Assembly (NCBI GenBank): GCA_049325275.1
Contig: JBMOLU010000001.1
Coordinates: 496,001-560,000, forward strand
Reading direction: 5' to 3'
DNA from: CAIQJJ01 sp049325275
Lineage (GTDB): Bacteria; Chloroflexota; Anaerolineae; Anaerolineales; UBA4823
Length of the DNA: 64,000 nucleotides
In this document: positions 16,999-25,248 of the stretch, one piece after another
Numbering within the stretch: the stretch's first letter is position 1
How the letters are laid out: each line of letters begins with the position of its first letter
Made by a program: the position numbers and the translations under genes
The notes under the pieces: generated by a model
What the model was told of the DNA's origin: nothing
Databases searched by the model: none
The model's input: only the letters and a program-made list of their open reading frames with translations

Positions 16999-17634
16999 TC
17001 ACGGACAGGCGAAATCCCCCACGATGCGCAGGATGTCGAAGCCCTCGGCAAAAGGACGTTCGGCCAGCGCGCCATGGCGAATGCAGGTGGCGCGCAGCAC
17101 GGCGGCGTCGAAGTAATAGCGGTCACAGTAGGTTTTGTACTGCATCAGCGCTTCGATTTTGCGCTCGACATCTTCCTGACGTACTTCCACCAGGAAATGC
17201 GGAAAGAAGCCGTAGCTGCTGCGTAAGGCATCGAAGCCGAGCACGGTCGTGCCGCGAAAGGCACGCAGGCATTCTTCAGTGACGGTGTTATGGTCCTGGT
17301 GAATGTCGGAACGCGTGTGGCAAAAGACGATATCCGGCCTGTGTTCTCGATTCAGCTTGAAGAGATACTCGAGAATCTCCTGGCGGTCGGCAGGAAAGTA
17401 GCGTGTCGTGAAGGACTGCACGATATCGCGCTCGCGCGGCACGCCCAGTATGGCCATGCTGCGATGATGTTCGTCGACCACGTTCTTCAAGCTTGGATTC
17501 TTCTGGTTGTCCGAGATGGTGACGCACAGGATATCGGTCTTGTCCGCAATATTTGCAATAAACGCCCCACACCCTAACTCGATATCATCGGGGTGAGCGC
17601 CAATAAAGAGAAGTTTCTTGCCGTAAAAAAACAT
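16999..17634 (-). CDS. PIG-L/LmbE family zinc deacetylase
   Basis: 211 residues. The N-terminal G-A-H-P-D-D-I-E-L-G-C-G motif supplies Asp and zinc-binding His-Asp; H-T-R-S-D-I-H-Q-D-H near residue 110 supplies the third ligand and acid. This is the LmbE/PIG-L signature for removing acetyl groups from N-acetylglucosaminyl compounds. In this context it may deacetylate an amino sugar in the polymer or its lipid-linked precursor. ATG 17634 overlaps the preceding stop as TGATG, with AAGGG 8 nt upstream; GTG 17637 is the alternative start. Confidence 0.88.
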   Translation of the reverse strand: MFFYGKKLLFIGAHPDDIELGCGAFIANIADKTDILCVTISDNQKNPSLKNVVDEHHRSMAILGVPRERDIVQSFTTRYFPADRQEILEYLFKLNREHRPDIVFCHTRSDIHQDHNTVTEECLRAFRGTTVLGFDALRSSYGFFPHFLVEVRQEDVERKIEALMQYKTYCDRYYFDAAVLRATCIRHGALAERPFAEGFDILRIVGDFACP

Positions 17635-18443
17635 CACTGGCCCTTGTGAGCGATGAACCCGCCGACGACTTTCGTCATCACCAGTTCGCCATCACGCGCC
17701 AGGCGCCGGGCCGAGACGTCGGCGATGCGGGCCATGACGCTTTCGAAGGTGTCTACTTCGTCGAAGAAGCTGCCCCAAATTTTGCGGTCTTCGTTGAGGG
17801 AGGCGCGCGTGTAATCGACAAAGGGCTGCACTTCACGGAAACTCAGCGGATTTTCAAAGACATGTACATTCACACCGGCAAAGGTGGCCTTCATGGCGTC
17901 GAGAATCTGGCTGCCATAGCGCGAGCTGCCCGGCATCGGTGGGATGGGCTTGTTGTTGGTGGCTTCACGAATGACATCATAGAAGAGCTGCTTGTTGGTG
18001 GGCATCGGTCCCGTGCTGAACAGGCGGCCGCCCGGCTTGAGCACGCGGTGCATTTCCCGGATGGTGAAGGGAATGTCCAGGGCATAGTAAATCGCAAAAC
18101 AGCAGGTGACCAGGTCGAACTGGTTGTCTTCGAACGGAAAACGCTGGTTGAAATCCAGTTCAAGGATGGTGAGGGGGTTGCCGAGGCGGGCGTTTTCTTC
18201 CCGGGCCTTCGCCAGCAACTCGGCGTTGACATCACCGCCGGTGATGTCGGCTTCGCCGGCCAGCGCCTTGTGAAACAGGAGGCACTGCTTCCCCGCGCCA
18301 CAGCCCACATCGAGGATTTTGGCCCCTTTCTGGACTTGCAGCAAATCGAGCATCCACTGGTCGATGTCGCGACCGCCGTACTTCTTGTGAATGTCGATGC
18401 GGGTCAACAGGTCGCTGGTGGTTTCCTGGTATTTGATCTCCAT
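17634..18443 (-). CDS. Class I SAM-dependent methyltransferase, first gene of the polysaccharide operon
   Basis: 269 residues from ATG 18443, with AGGAAA 5 nt upstream (a start 12 codons earlier lacks one). SAM motif I is I-L-D-V-G-C-G-A-G-K near residues 40-50; motif II ends I-T-G-G-D-V-N-A; then F-D-L-V-T-C-C-F-A-I-Y-Y and the H-R-V-L-K-P-G-G-R-L-F motif. Substrate unknown. It is the promoter-proximal gene of the minus-strand polysaccharide locus, overlapping the PIG-L gene. Confidence 0.85.
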   Translation of the reverse strand: MEIKYQETTSDLLTRIDIHKKYGGRDIDQWMLDLLQVQKGAKILDVGCGAGKQCLLFHKALAGEADITGGDVNAELLAKAREENARLGNPLTILELDFNQRFPFEDNQFDLVTCCFAIYYALDIPFTIREMHRVLKPGGRLFSTGPMPTNKQLFYDVIREATNNKPIPPMPGSSRYGSQILDAMKATFAGVNVHVFENPLSFREVQPFVDYTRASLNEDRKIWGSFFDEVDTFESVMARIADVSARRLARDGELVMTKVVGGFIAHKGQ

Positions 18444-18488
18444 AAGATTTCCTTTTCTAGTACAAGAAGGGTCAAGCAAACGCAGGCA

Positions 18489-18517
18489 AGTATCCCGAAT
18501 TTATCCGAATTTGTCAA
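18489..18517 (-). promoter_or_regulatory. Sigma70-type promoter of the polysaccharide operon
   Basis: Minus strand: -35 TTGACA (perfect), exactly 17 nt, -10 GATACT. Predicted transcription start near 18482, about 40 nt before the methyltransferase ATG at 18443. Confidence 0.75.
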
Positions 18518-18578
18518 TGGGGCGAGGGATTTCACTCCGTACCACCTTGCAGCGCCAGATCAGAGATGTGCGCAAGGC

Positions 18579-18621
18579 AAAAGGGACGTGCAGCAGCACG
18601 GAGTTGCTGCACGTCCCTTTT
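18579..18621 (-). terminator. Strong hairpin terminator after the giant SdrD-repeat gene
   Basis: A 17-bp perfect stem (AAAAGGGACGTGCAGCA paired with its complement) around a 9-nt loop, 32 nt past the stop at 18653. A T run follows on either strand (longer on plus), so it could work in both directions and separates the giant gene from the polysaccharide promoter. Confidence 0.8.
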
Positions 18622-18652
18622 TTGCTTTTGTTCGAATGCGAGGCAAAGCCCG

Positions 18653-21600
18653 TCACGAAGCGGCCAGGCGTCTCGCTTTTCTAAACCCGACAAAGGCGGC
18701 TAACAGCAGTACCAGGGCGATCGGCACAGAGAACCAGGAAACCGGTGAAACTGTGTACGCCGTGGCCGTTTCGACGGTCACGTGGGTCGGACTGAAGGCC
18801 CACTGGTAGTCTTCCACCTCCCCGTCGACAACAACGCCGGTGGGGGCGATCACGGCAGGCGGCGAGAAGCCCTGGTACAGGCGGAAACGGACGTTGAGCA
18901 GCGTATTCGTGCTGCCCGTGCAGCAGTTGGACGGCAGGACCAGCGGCAGCGAACGAGCGCCCTCGGCAAGCTGGCCGTAGTAACGGTACTCGCCGCTGTC
19001 GTTGAAGTCACCGTCGCGATTCCAGTCGAACCAGGCGGCCAGGTAGGCGTTGTCGCCGGTCACGGTTACGGTCAGGTGGACGGTCGTATTGGGCGTCCAC
19101 AGCTCGTACGGCGCCCGCACGACGCCGTTTTCATCGCTGCCATCGCCGGTGGCCGTGCTGTTGGGTTGGCCATCGGGTTCGTAATCGACTGATCCCATGT
19201 AGTGCTCGGACGGGTTCAAATCGGCATTGCGATCGGTGGTGTGGATGTGGCACGGCCCATTGGCAGCAAGTTGTGTGCCGTACTGGTAAGCGCTGACGTT
19301 GTAGGTGCTGGGCAGATCGCCGCAATCCATCAAGGCATACAGGCCGAAGTCTACATTGGCCGTATTCCCGCTGAGGCTGACCTGTGTCCAGTTGTTACAG
19401 GCCGAGCCGACGTTCGTACAGAGTGAATCGTCGGGTTCGGTCGTGATCGTCAACAGGTTGAGTTGGCCGGCTTTATTGAAGGCCACGCGGTAGTTGCCCG
19501 CCGGCAGGCCGCTGAACTGGTAGGTGTTGGTGCCGGTGACCGTAGTGGTGGTGGCAATCAGGGCGCCGGTCGTGGCATCGTAGAGGGAAACGGTGATGCC
19601 CGGGTAGGGCACGTCCGTCCCCGCTGCGTAGGCGCCGCCGTCGCCGCCGGCGTCATAGAAAACAGTGCCGCTGAGAGTGTAAGCGCCGCTCAGGTCATAA
19701 CGGTAGCCAAAATCGACATCCATGCTGCAAGCCGTGCAGGCGGTGCCCCCCACGCTGCTTACGTCGCCGCCGCTCAAGGTGACTTCAATCGTCCCGTCGG
19801 GTGTGGCGTCGTTGGTTTCGTAGGTTTGTGCGTAATTTGCCGGCGTCGAAACCGAAACGAACCAGTTGCCATCGCCGATGCCGCCGAAGGCGTAGTGACC
19901 GTCGCCGTCGGTGCTGGTAGTGTAATTGGCGTTGGCGCCGGTACAGGGAGGCGTATCGCTGCTGTCGCACAGGTAAACCGCCGCACCGCTCAAACCCGGT
20001 TCGGTGTCTTGGCGCACGCCATCGTTATTGAGATCCACCCAGAGCGTGTCGCCGATGCGCCCCAGGGGGCGGTAGGCGAAGTCGGCCGTATGGTTGATCT
20101 GGCCGTAGGCAAGCGTGAGCGAGGCGTTGGTGTTGCACCCGCTGGCACAGCCGATGGCCGAAACGGGCGCATCCGGATCGTATGTTTGCAGGTATCCCGC
20201 CGGAACTCCCGACCCCACCTCGACGACGTAGTAATCGCTGGGCGGCAGGCCGGTGAATTCATAGAGGCCGGCCGCATCGGTCGCATCTGAACCAACCAGG
20301 AGGCGCGTCTCACCGCTGTCCCACTGCCCGTTGCCGTTGCTGTCGGTGTAGGTGTACAGGTTGACGGTCACACCGCCAAGGCCGGGTTCGCCGGCGTCCT
20401 GCAGGCCGTTGGCGTTGTTATCCTGCCAGATCAGGTCGCCGATCGCGCCGGGGGGGGCAAAACCAAAATCGGCCGTCAGGTTGTTGGGGCTGCCGGCGTT
20501 GAGCACGATCAGGGTGGGGTCGTTGCCGGTGGTCAGGAGATAGCGGTTGCCGTAGGCGTTGGTCGGCAGGTCGCTGTCGGCGGTATCCACGTCCACCAGG
20601 TAACGCCCGTACGGCAAGTTCTCGAAGAGATACGCCCCGTCGGCGTCGCTGGTCGTGACGGCAACCACGGCATCGTCGGCATCGATGCTGCCGTTGGCGT
20701 TGCTGTCTTCGTAAAGGGTGACGGTGACGTTGGCGATGCCGGTTTCGGCGGCGTCCTGCACGCCATCGCCGTTGGCGTCCTTCCAGACGTAGTCGCCGAT
20801 CGAACCGCCGCCGCTCGGCCGGTAGCCGAAGTCTACGCTGAGCACGTTGGCCGTACCGGCGAAGTTGAGGTTGTAGCGGTTGTCGCAAACACCGCAGACG
20901 CCGCTCTGGCTTGGATCGGCGGTCTGGACGTAGCCCGCCGGCAGCGAGTCGCCGTCAACGACGACGATGTAGTAGTCGGCGCCCAGGTTCGGGAAGAGAT
21001 AGTTTCCATTGGTGTCGGTGGTGGTGGCCGCGGCAAGCGGGTCGCCCGCATCGAGGGCCCCGTCACGGTCTCTATCGAAATACAGGCGCACGGTGGCGTT
21101 GGCGATGCCCTCTTCGCCCGTATCCTGAGCGCCATCGCCGTCCCAATCGGTAAAGAGCGTATCGCCGATGCCATAAACCGTCGGCGTGCGGCGGTAGGCG
21201 AAGTCGTAGCTGCCGTTGACGCCGGCCGGGAAGGTGATTGCCGCGGTGGTTCGGCTGTCGAAGGTCGTGTCGGGGTCTTCCGTTTGCGTCCAGCCTGTCG
21301 CGCCGTTTGGCAAGCTGGACGTGTCAACCGAAATGTAATAAGGCGTCGCCGTCGAAACGCCCAGGAAGCTGTACCCTCCGTTTGCATCCGTCGTCGTTGC
21401 GACGACCGTGTTGCCGCCCGTCGTACTGCAAGTCGAAGCCGTGCAAAGGCGGACGGTCACGCCGCTGAAGAAAGGCTCACTGGCGTCCTTGACGCCGTCC
21501 CCGTCCAGGTCTTCCCACAACATGCCGTAGACGGAGGCCGTCGTCAGGGTGTAGCCGAAGTCGAGCGTCAGGTCGTCGCTGCCGGTGACGGTTACGGCTG

Positions 21601-24600
21601 CCGTGCCGTTCCCGTTGGTTGCACCATCGTCATCGTAGGTAAAGGTGCCGGGCGCCGTCGGGACGTTGACGTAGTAGCTGCCATCGGTAACCGTGAAGGA
21701 GTAATAGCCGCTGGCGTTGGTGGTTGTCGTCTCCAGCACGGTGGTACAGGCTGCACTGCTGCACAGGCGCACGGTCACGCCGGGGACGCCCACTTCGCCG
21801 GCATCCTGCACGCCCGGGTTGGCGGTATCATTCCACACCCGGTCGCCGATCACGGCGGTGCGGTTGATCGTCACCGGGGCTGTGTCTTGCCCGTCGTTGA
21901 CGGCGCGCCCGCTGCCGAATTTTGCCCCGCTGACGGTGGCCGTGTTGACGGTCGAGGCCGAAACCGCCGCCGGGTCGAGCGCCAGGAAAGTGACCCGGAC
22001 GACCCGGCTCTCGCCGCCGGAAAGCGGGCCAAGATTGCTCCAGACAACCGTACCGGTCGTATTGGGGGCCGTGCCGCTTGTAGCCGCCGTCGAATGCGAT
22101 GGGCTGGCCGAGACGAATTGCAGCAGATCGGCGTCGTAGGTGTCGGTCAGCGGCAGGGTGGCGACGACGTCATCGCCGCCGCCGCAGGGTTCGTTGGTGG
22201 TGACGATGTAGGCGGCTGCGTCCAGGCCGATGTCACCGGAGGTCGGCGAACTGGATGTCGTTAGCTGCAACTCGCTGGCGTTGGCGCTAAAGTTTGCCCA
22301 GGTCCAGGTGCCGTTCAAGGCAGCGGTTTCGAACATGTACTCCGTGCCTGCTGCACCCGTGAAGTGAGTGGCGCCGTTGTAGATGAACTGGTTGGTCGTA
22401 TCTCTGGCGTCCGAACGCCAGACGTCCACCGTAATGGAATCGGCGGCCTGGAAGTTGGTAACTTCCGTAAAATACAGGCGCAGCTTTACCGAACGGATCG
22501 AACCGGTTTTCCCCGCCAAGTTAAATCCGCTCAGGCCGAGCACGTCGGCCGTATTGCGCATACCCGTGGTCGCATACAGCCGATCCGGCTCGTTGAGGGT
22601 GTTGTTCGGATTCGTCCACTGTGAGTTGGCGTTGTTGCCGCCGGGCGGCGTAAGCGTGTTGTCACCGTGGGCAATCGTCGCCCAGATCGGGTACGTACAG
22701 TAGCTGCCATCGGCTTCCGGGCGGGTGTTGGTCAGGGTGATATCGAAAACCACCGGGCTGCCCTCACCGACCGGGCTGGTGGAAACGAGCGCCTTATCCA
22801 CCTGCAGCGCCGGGGCAAAGCCGAAGTCGGCCGTGTTGTCATCGGTGCCGGCGGTGCTGATATCTGCATCCAACACGACCCGGGTGGTGTTTGAAAAGCC
22901 CGTGGGCAGGTCGCTGTCACCGGCATCCACGACGACCAGGTAACTGCCGTTGGGCAGAAACGTAAAGTCGTAGGCTCCGCCACTGGCGGTCACCGTGCTG
23001 GTGATTAGGGCGTCGCCGTCGTCGAGGGCGTTGTTGTTATTGGCATCCCAGTAAAGCGAAACGCCGATGCCGTCGATGCCGGTCTCGCTGCCGCCATCCT
23101 GTGCGCCATCGCCGTCCAGATCGCGCCAGACAAAATCGCCGATGCTGGAACTGCCGCGCACCAGGGTGTTGTGCTCGTCGCAGTCGAGAGCAAGGCTTGC
23201 CCCGCCCAGGTTGGCGCAGGCTTCGTTTTCGATCAGCGTGCTGCCTGTATAGCTGGCCGGGATGATCGCCCGGAAGGTGGCCGTGCCGTAGCTGGTGTTG
23301 TTGCCGCTGCCGGGCATGGCCGGCAGCGGATCGGTGAGTTGCCAGCGAATGACAATCGGGGCAGCGGCCGTGCTGGTCGGATCGGTTCCCGGGCAAGTGG
23401 AAAACAGGGATTCGTTATCGCGCCAGGTTTCGCCGCCGTCGTTGGAATACAGGGTTTTGTAACCGGGCGCCGTGCCGGGCGTGTACCCCAGGGAAAGTAA
23501 AGCGCTGCCGCAGTCATACTGCAAGCCGGCAGGCACGCTGTCCTCAATGGTGAAGGGCATGTCGACCCCATAGCCGCCGGTCGAAAGCACCAGCCCGGCG
23601 CTGCCGTCGCCATTATTGACGAAAGGAATTTGATAAGTAATCGTCCCGCCCAACGACTGGGTGGTCTCACCATCTTTCGTCACCGTGATTTCAGGCGCAA
23701 AGCTTTTGATCGGCGGGATGCCGGCGCCGAAGTCGCCGTTGAACTTCTCGTTATCGGCCCCGGAGGCGGCCTCCTGGTAGGGCGTCATGGCCGTGGTGCA
23801 GGTGCCGCCCAGCGCCAGGAAGGTGTAACGTACCACACCGGTGACGTTGGTGTTATCGGAAGGCAGGTTGGTGAAGTAAAGGTTGTCGGTGAAGTTGAGA
23901 ATTTGATCCGGTGCGCCGCCACGCGTGACCGTCAGGGTACCGGTGGTGCGGATCAGGCGGAAACAACTCGGATCGTAGCTCGGATCGCCGAAAGGCTGCA
24001 TCCAGGCGTTGTAATCGAACTGCAAATCGCCGTCGTTATCGAACCCCTTGTTGACGTTGCCGAAAGTGTAAAGCACGCCGTTGGAGGTGATCACCTCCCC
24101 GGCCTCGACGACGTTGGTATCGGTAGTGAACCAGTGCCCGCTGGGGTTGGGTTCGATCTTGTTCGCCATGGCCGAGATTTCGTTGCGCATGGTCATCTTC
24201 CAGGTCGCCTCGTCGATATCGACGACGGTTCCCGCCGACGTGGTGCTCTTACCCCAAACGTCGAAATCGAGCCACAAGTCGTCGTTGGGGTTGTTGGTTG
24301 CGCCCCAAACCGGGTCCAGGCTGCAGGGGATGGCGCCGTTGTTTTCACAGCGCGGATAGGTAAACGACCAGTACTGTACCTTGCACTGCCCGGCAGGGAT
24401 GTCGCCGATGTAACGGGCTGCATCGGCCGTGCCGCCCAGATGCATGAAGCTGTAGGAAATGCTGCCACTTGTATCGCTCTGCCAGGTATGCTGGGTTGCA
24501 AAAGTGGCATTGGCGACACGCGCCGGGTAAACCCCCGGGGTGTCATTCGCCGCAGTGCCATCGACGTAGTTGCCGATATAGCCGACCACGTTTGGCAGGG

Positions 24601-24844
24601 TCGCCGTGCTGGTGTTGCAGAATTTGCCGATCACGGTAGCCACCGAGGGGCTGTAGGTAGAAGGCGAGGTGACGTTCGAATCGACGACCAGGTTATAGCC
24701 CGCAATGATGGAAACCTGCAAGTCGCCGTCGGCTGCGCGGGCCGAGCGGTACACGTGCAGGGCGCTCACCAACACCGCAATTGCAAGAAGAAAGATCAGG
24801 ACAAGAACACTCAACTTTTTGCCGGACCAGGGGAAAACGCTCAT
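18653..24844 (-). CDS. Giant surface protein with SdrD B-like repeats and GEVED domain
   Basis: 2063 residues. Residues about 8-37 are a signal peptide. About 40-560 is a beta-rich region with no firm assignment. Eight SdrD/Cna-B type repeats begin near residues 565, 996, 1105, 1223, 1348, 1466, 1595 and 1718; most open with I-G-D-x-V/L-W-x-D-x-x-G-D-G-x-Q-D, an EF-like calcium loop. A DUF11-like domain lies near 680. A GEVED-type domain ends with G-E-V-E-D-Y near 2005, then a single membrane segment (about 2035-2055) and a basic tail. There is no LPxTG, so anchoring is by the membrane helix or an unrecognised sorting enzyme. ATG 24844 has GGAGG 7 nt upstream. Likely a calcium-stiffened adhesin or S-layer-like stalk. 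Monocistronic. Confidence 0.9.
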   Translation of the reverse strand: MSVFPWSGKKLSVLVLIFLLAIAVLVSALHVYRSARAADGDLQVSIIAGYNLVVDSNVTSPSTYSPSVATVIGKFCNTSTATLPNVVGYIGNYVDGTAANDTPGVYPARVANATFATQHTWQSDTSGSISYSFMHLGGTADAARYIGDIPAGQCKVQYWSFTYPRCENNGAIPCSLDPVWGATNNPNDDLWLDFDVWGKSTTSAGTVVDIDEATWKMTMRNEISAMANKIEPNPSGHWFTTDTNVVEAGEVITSNGVLYTFGNVNKGFDNDGDLQFDYNAWMQPFGDPSYDPSCFRLIRTTGTLTVTRGGAPDQILNFTDNLYFTNLPSDNTNVTGVVRYTFLALGGTCTTAMTPYQEAASGADNEKFNGDFGAGIPPIKSFAPEITVTKDGETTQSLGGTITYQIPFVNNGDGSAGLVLSTGGYGVDMPFTIEDSVPAGLQYDCGSALLSLGYTPGTAPGYKTLYSNDGGETWRDNESLFSTCPGTDPTSTAAAPIVIRWQLTDPLPAMPGSGNNTSYGTATFRAIIPASYTGSTLIENEACANLGGASLALDCDEHNTLVRGSSSIGDFVWRDLDGDGAQDGGSETGIDGIGVSLYWDANNNNALDDGDALITSTVTASGGAYDFTFLPNGSYLVVVDAGDSDLPTGFSNTTRVVLDADISTAGTDDNTADFGFAPALQVDKALVSTSPVGEGSPVVFDITLTNTRPEADGSYCTYPIWATIAHGDNTLTPPGGNNANSQWTNPNNTLNEPDRLYATTGMRNTADVLGLSGFNLAGKTGSIRSVKLRLYFTEVTNFQAADSITVDVWRSDARDTTNQFIYNGATHFTGAAGTEYMFETAALNGTWTWANFSANASELQLTTSSSPTSGDIGLDAAAYIVTTNEPCGGGDDVVATLPLTDTYDADLLQFVSASPSHSTAATSGTAPNTTGTVVWSNLGPLSGGESRVVRVTFLALDPAAVSASTVNTATVSGAKFGSGRAVNDGQDTAPVTINRTAVIGDRVWNDTANPGVQDAGEVGVPGVTVRLCSSAACTTVLETTTTNASGYYSFTVTDGSYYVNVPTAPGTFTYDDDGATNGNGTAAVTVTGSDDLTLDFGYTLTTASVYGMLWEDLDGDGVKDASEPFFSGVTVRLCTASTCSTTGGNTVVATTTDANGGYSFLGVSTATPYYISVDTSSLPNGATGWTQTEDPDTTFDSRTTAAITFPAGVNGSYDFAYRRTPTVYGIGDTLFTDWDGDGAQDTGEEGIANATVRLYFDRDRDGALDAGDPLAAATTTDTNGNYLFPNLGADYYIVVVDGDSLPAGYVQTADPSQSGVCGVCDNRYNLNFAGTANVLSVDFGYRPSGGGSIGDYVWKDANGDGVQDAAETGIANVTVTLYEDSNANGSIDADDAVVAVTTSDADGAYLFENLPYGRYLVDVDTADSDLPTNAYGNRYLLTTGNDPTLIVLNAGSPNNLTADFGFAPPGAIGDLIWQDNNANGLQDAGEPGLGGVTVNLYTYTDSNGNGQWDSGETRLLVGSDATDAAGLYEFTGLPPSDYYVVEVGSGVPAGYLQTYDPDAPVSAIGCASGCNTNASLTLAYGQINHTADFAYRPLGRIGDTLWVDLNNDGVRQDTEPGLSGAAVYLCDSSDTPPCTGANANYTTSTDGDGHYAFGGIGDGNWFVSVSTPANYAQTYETNDATPDGTIEVTLSGGDVSSVGGTACTACSMDVDFGYRYDLSGAYTLSGTVFYDAGGDGGAYAAGTDVPYPGITVSLYDATTGALIATTTTVTGTNTYQFSGLPAGNYRVAFNKAGQLNLLTITTEPDDSLCTNVGSACNNWTQVSLSGNTANVDFGLYALMDCGDLPSTYNVSAYQYGTQLAANGPCHIHTTDRNADLNPSEHYMGSVDYEPDGQPNSTATGDGSDENGVVRAPYELWTPNTTVHLTVTVTGDNAYLAAWFDWNRDGDFNDSGEYRYYGQLAEGARSLPLVLPSNCCTGSTNTLLNVRFRLYQGFSPPAVIAPTGVVVDGEVEDYQWAFSPTHVTVETATAYTVSPVSWFSVPIALVLLLAAFVGFRKARRLAAS

Positions 24845-24979
24845 GGGATGTCCTCCAAACTAAAAAAACGGATAAATGGGAAGGGAACCCTTATGCAATT
24901 TTTACGGAAAGCAAGCAGAGAAGACTTTTTGTGATTTGTTTTCTGATAAAGCCCCGGCCTAGCAGCCTGCCGGAGAAGG

Positions 24980-25071
24980 CTTCGGAAGTCTCCGTGACCG
25001 CTTAAAAGCCGTGATTTTCGAGCAATTTCGCCTTATTTTGCGCTCAAGCCGCCGGGTAGAGACTTCCGAAG
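24980..25071. repeat. Inverted repeat of 13 nt in a 404-nt intergenic gap
   Basis: CTTCGGAAGTCTC at 24980-24992 and its exact complement at 25059-25071, 66 nt apart. Each arm is itself nearly palindromic. The gap (24845-25248) separates the giant gene's upstream region from the end of the histidine kinase. It also holds AAGGGAACCCTT at 24881-24892 but no gene I can support. Confidence 0.5.
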
Positions 25072-25248
25072 TCTTAGCGGGGAGGGAACACGCATCGCCC
25101 AACTGCGTGCGCACAAAAACAGAGATAACTTATCCGATTATAAAGGATGCACCCATCCGTTGGCCCAACAATCTTGTCAGTTTCGCTGGCACACAACGGG
25201 CACGCCCGTTTCGTCAGAGCTATACGCAAGCGCGCTGCGCATCTCCGT

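Noticed and set aside
18653..18760. LPxTG or PEP-CTERM sorting signal on the giant protein
   Set aside because: The C-terminus has a membrane helix and basic tail but neither motif.
17646..18809. Plus-strand frame of 387 codons
   Set aside because: Antisense to the methyltransferase and to the end of the giant gene, and it crosses a strong terminator and promoter.
23630..24934. A 434-codon plus-strand frame antisense to the giant SdrD protein
   Set aside because: Same reasoning: no recognisable motifs, while the minus strand has signal peptide and repeats.
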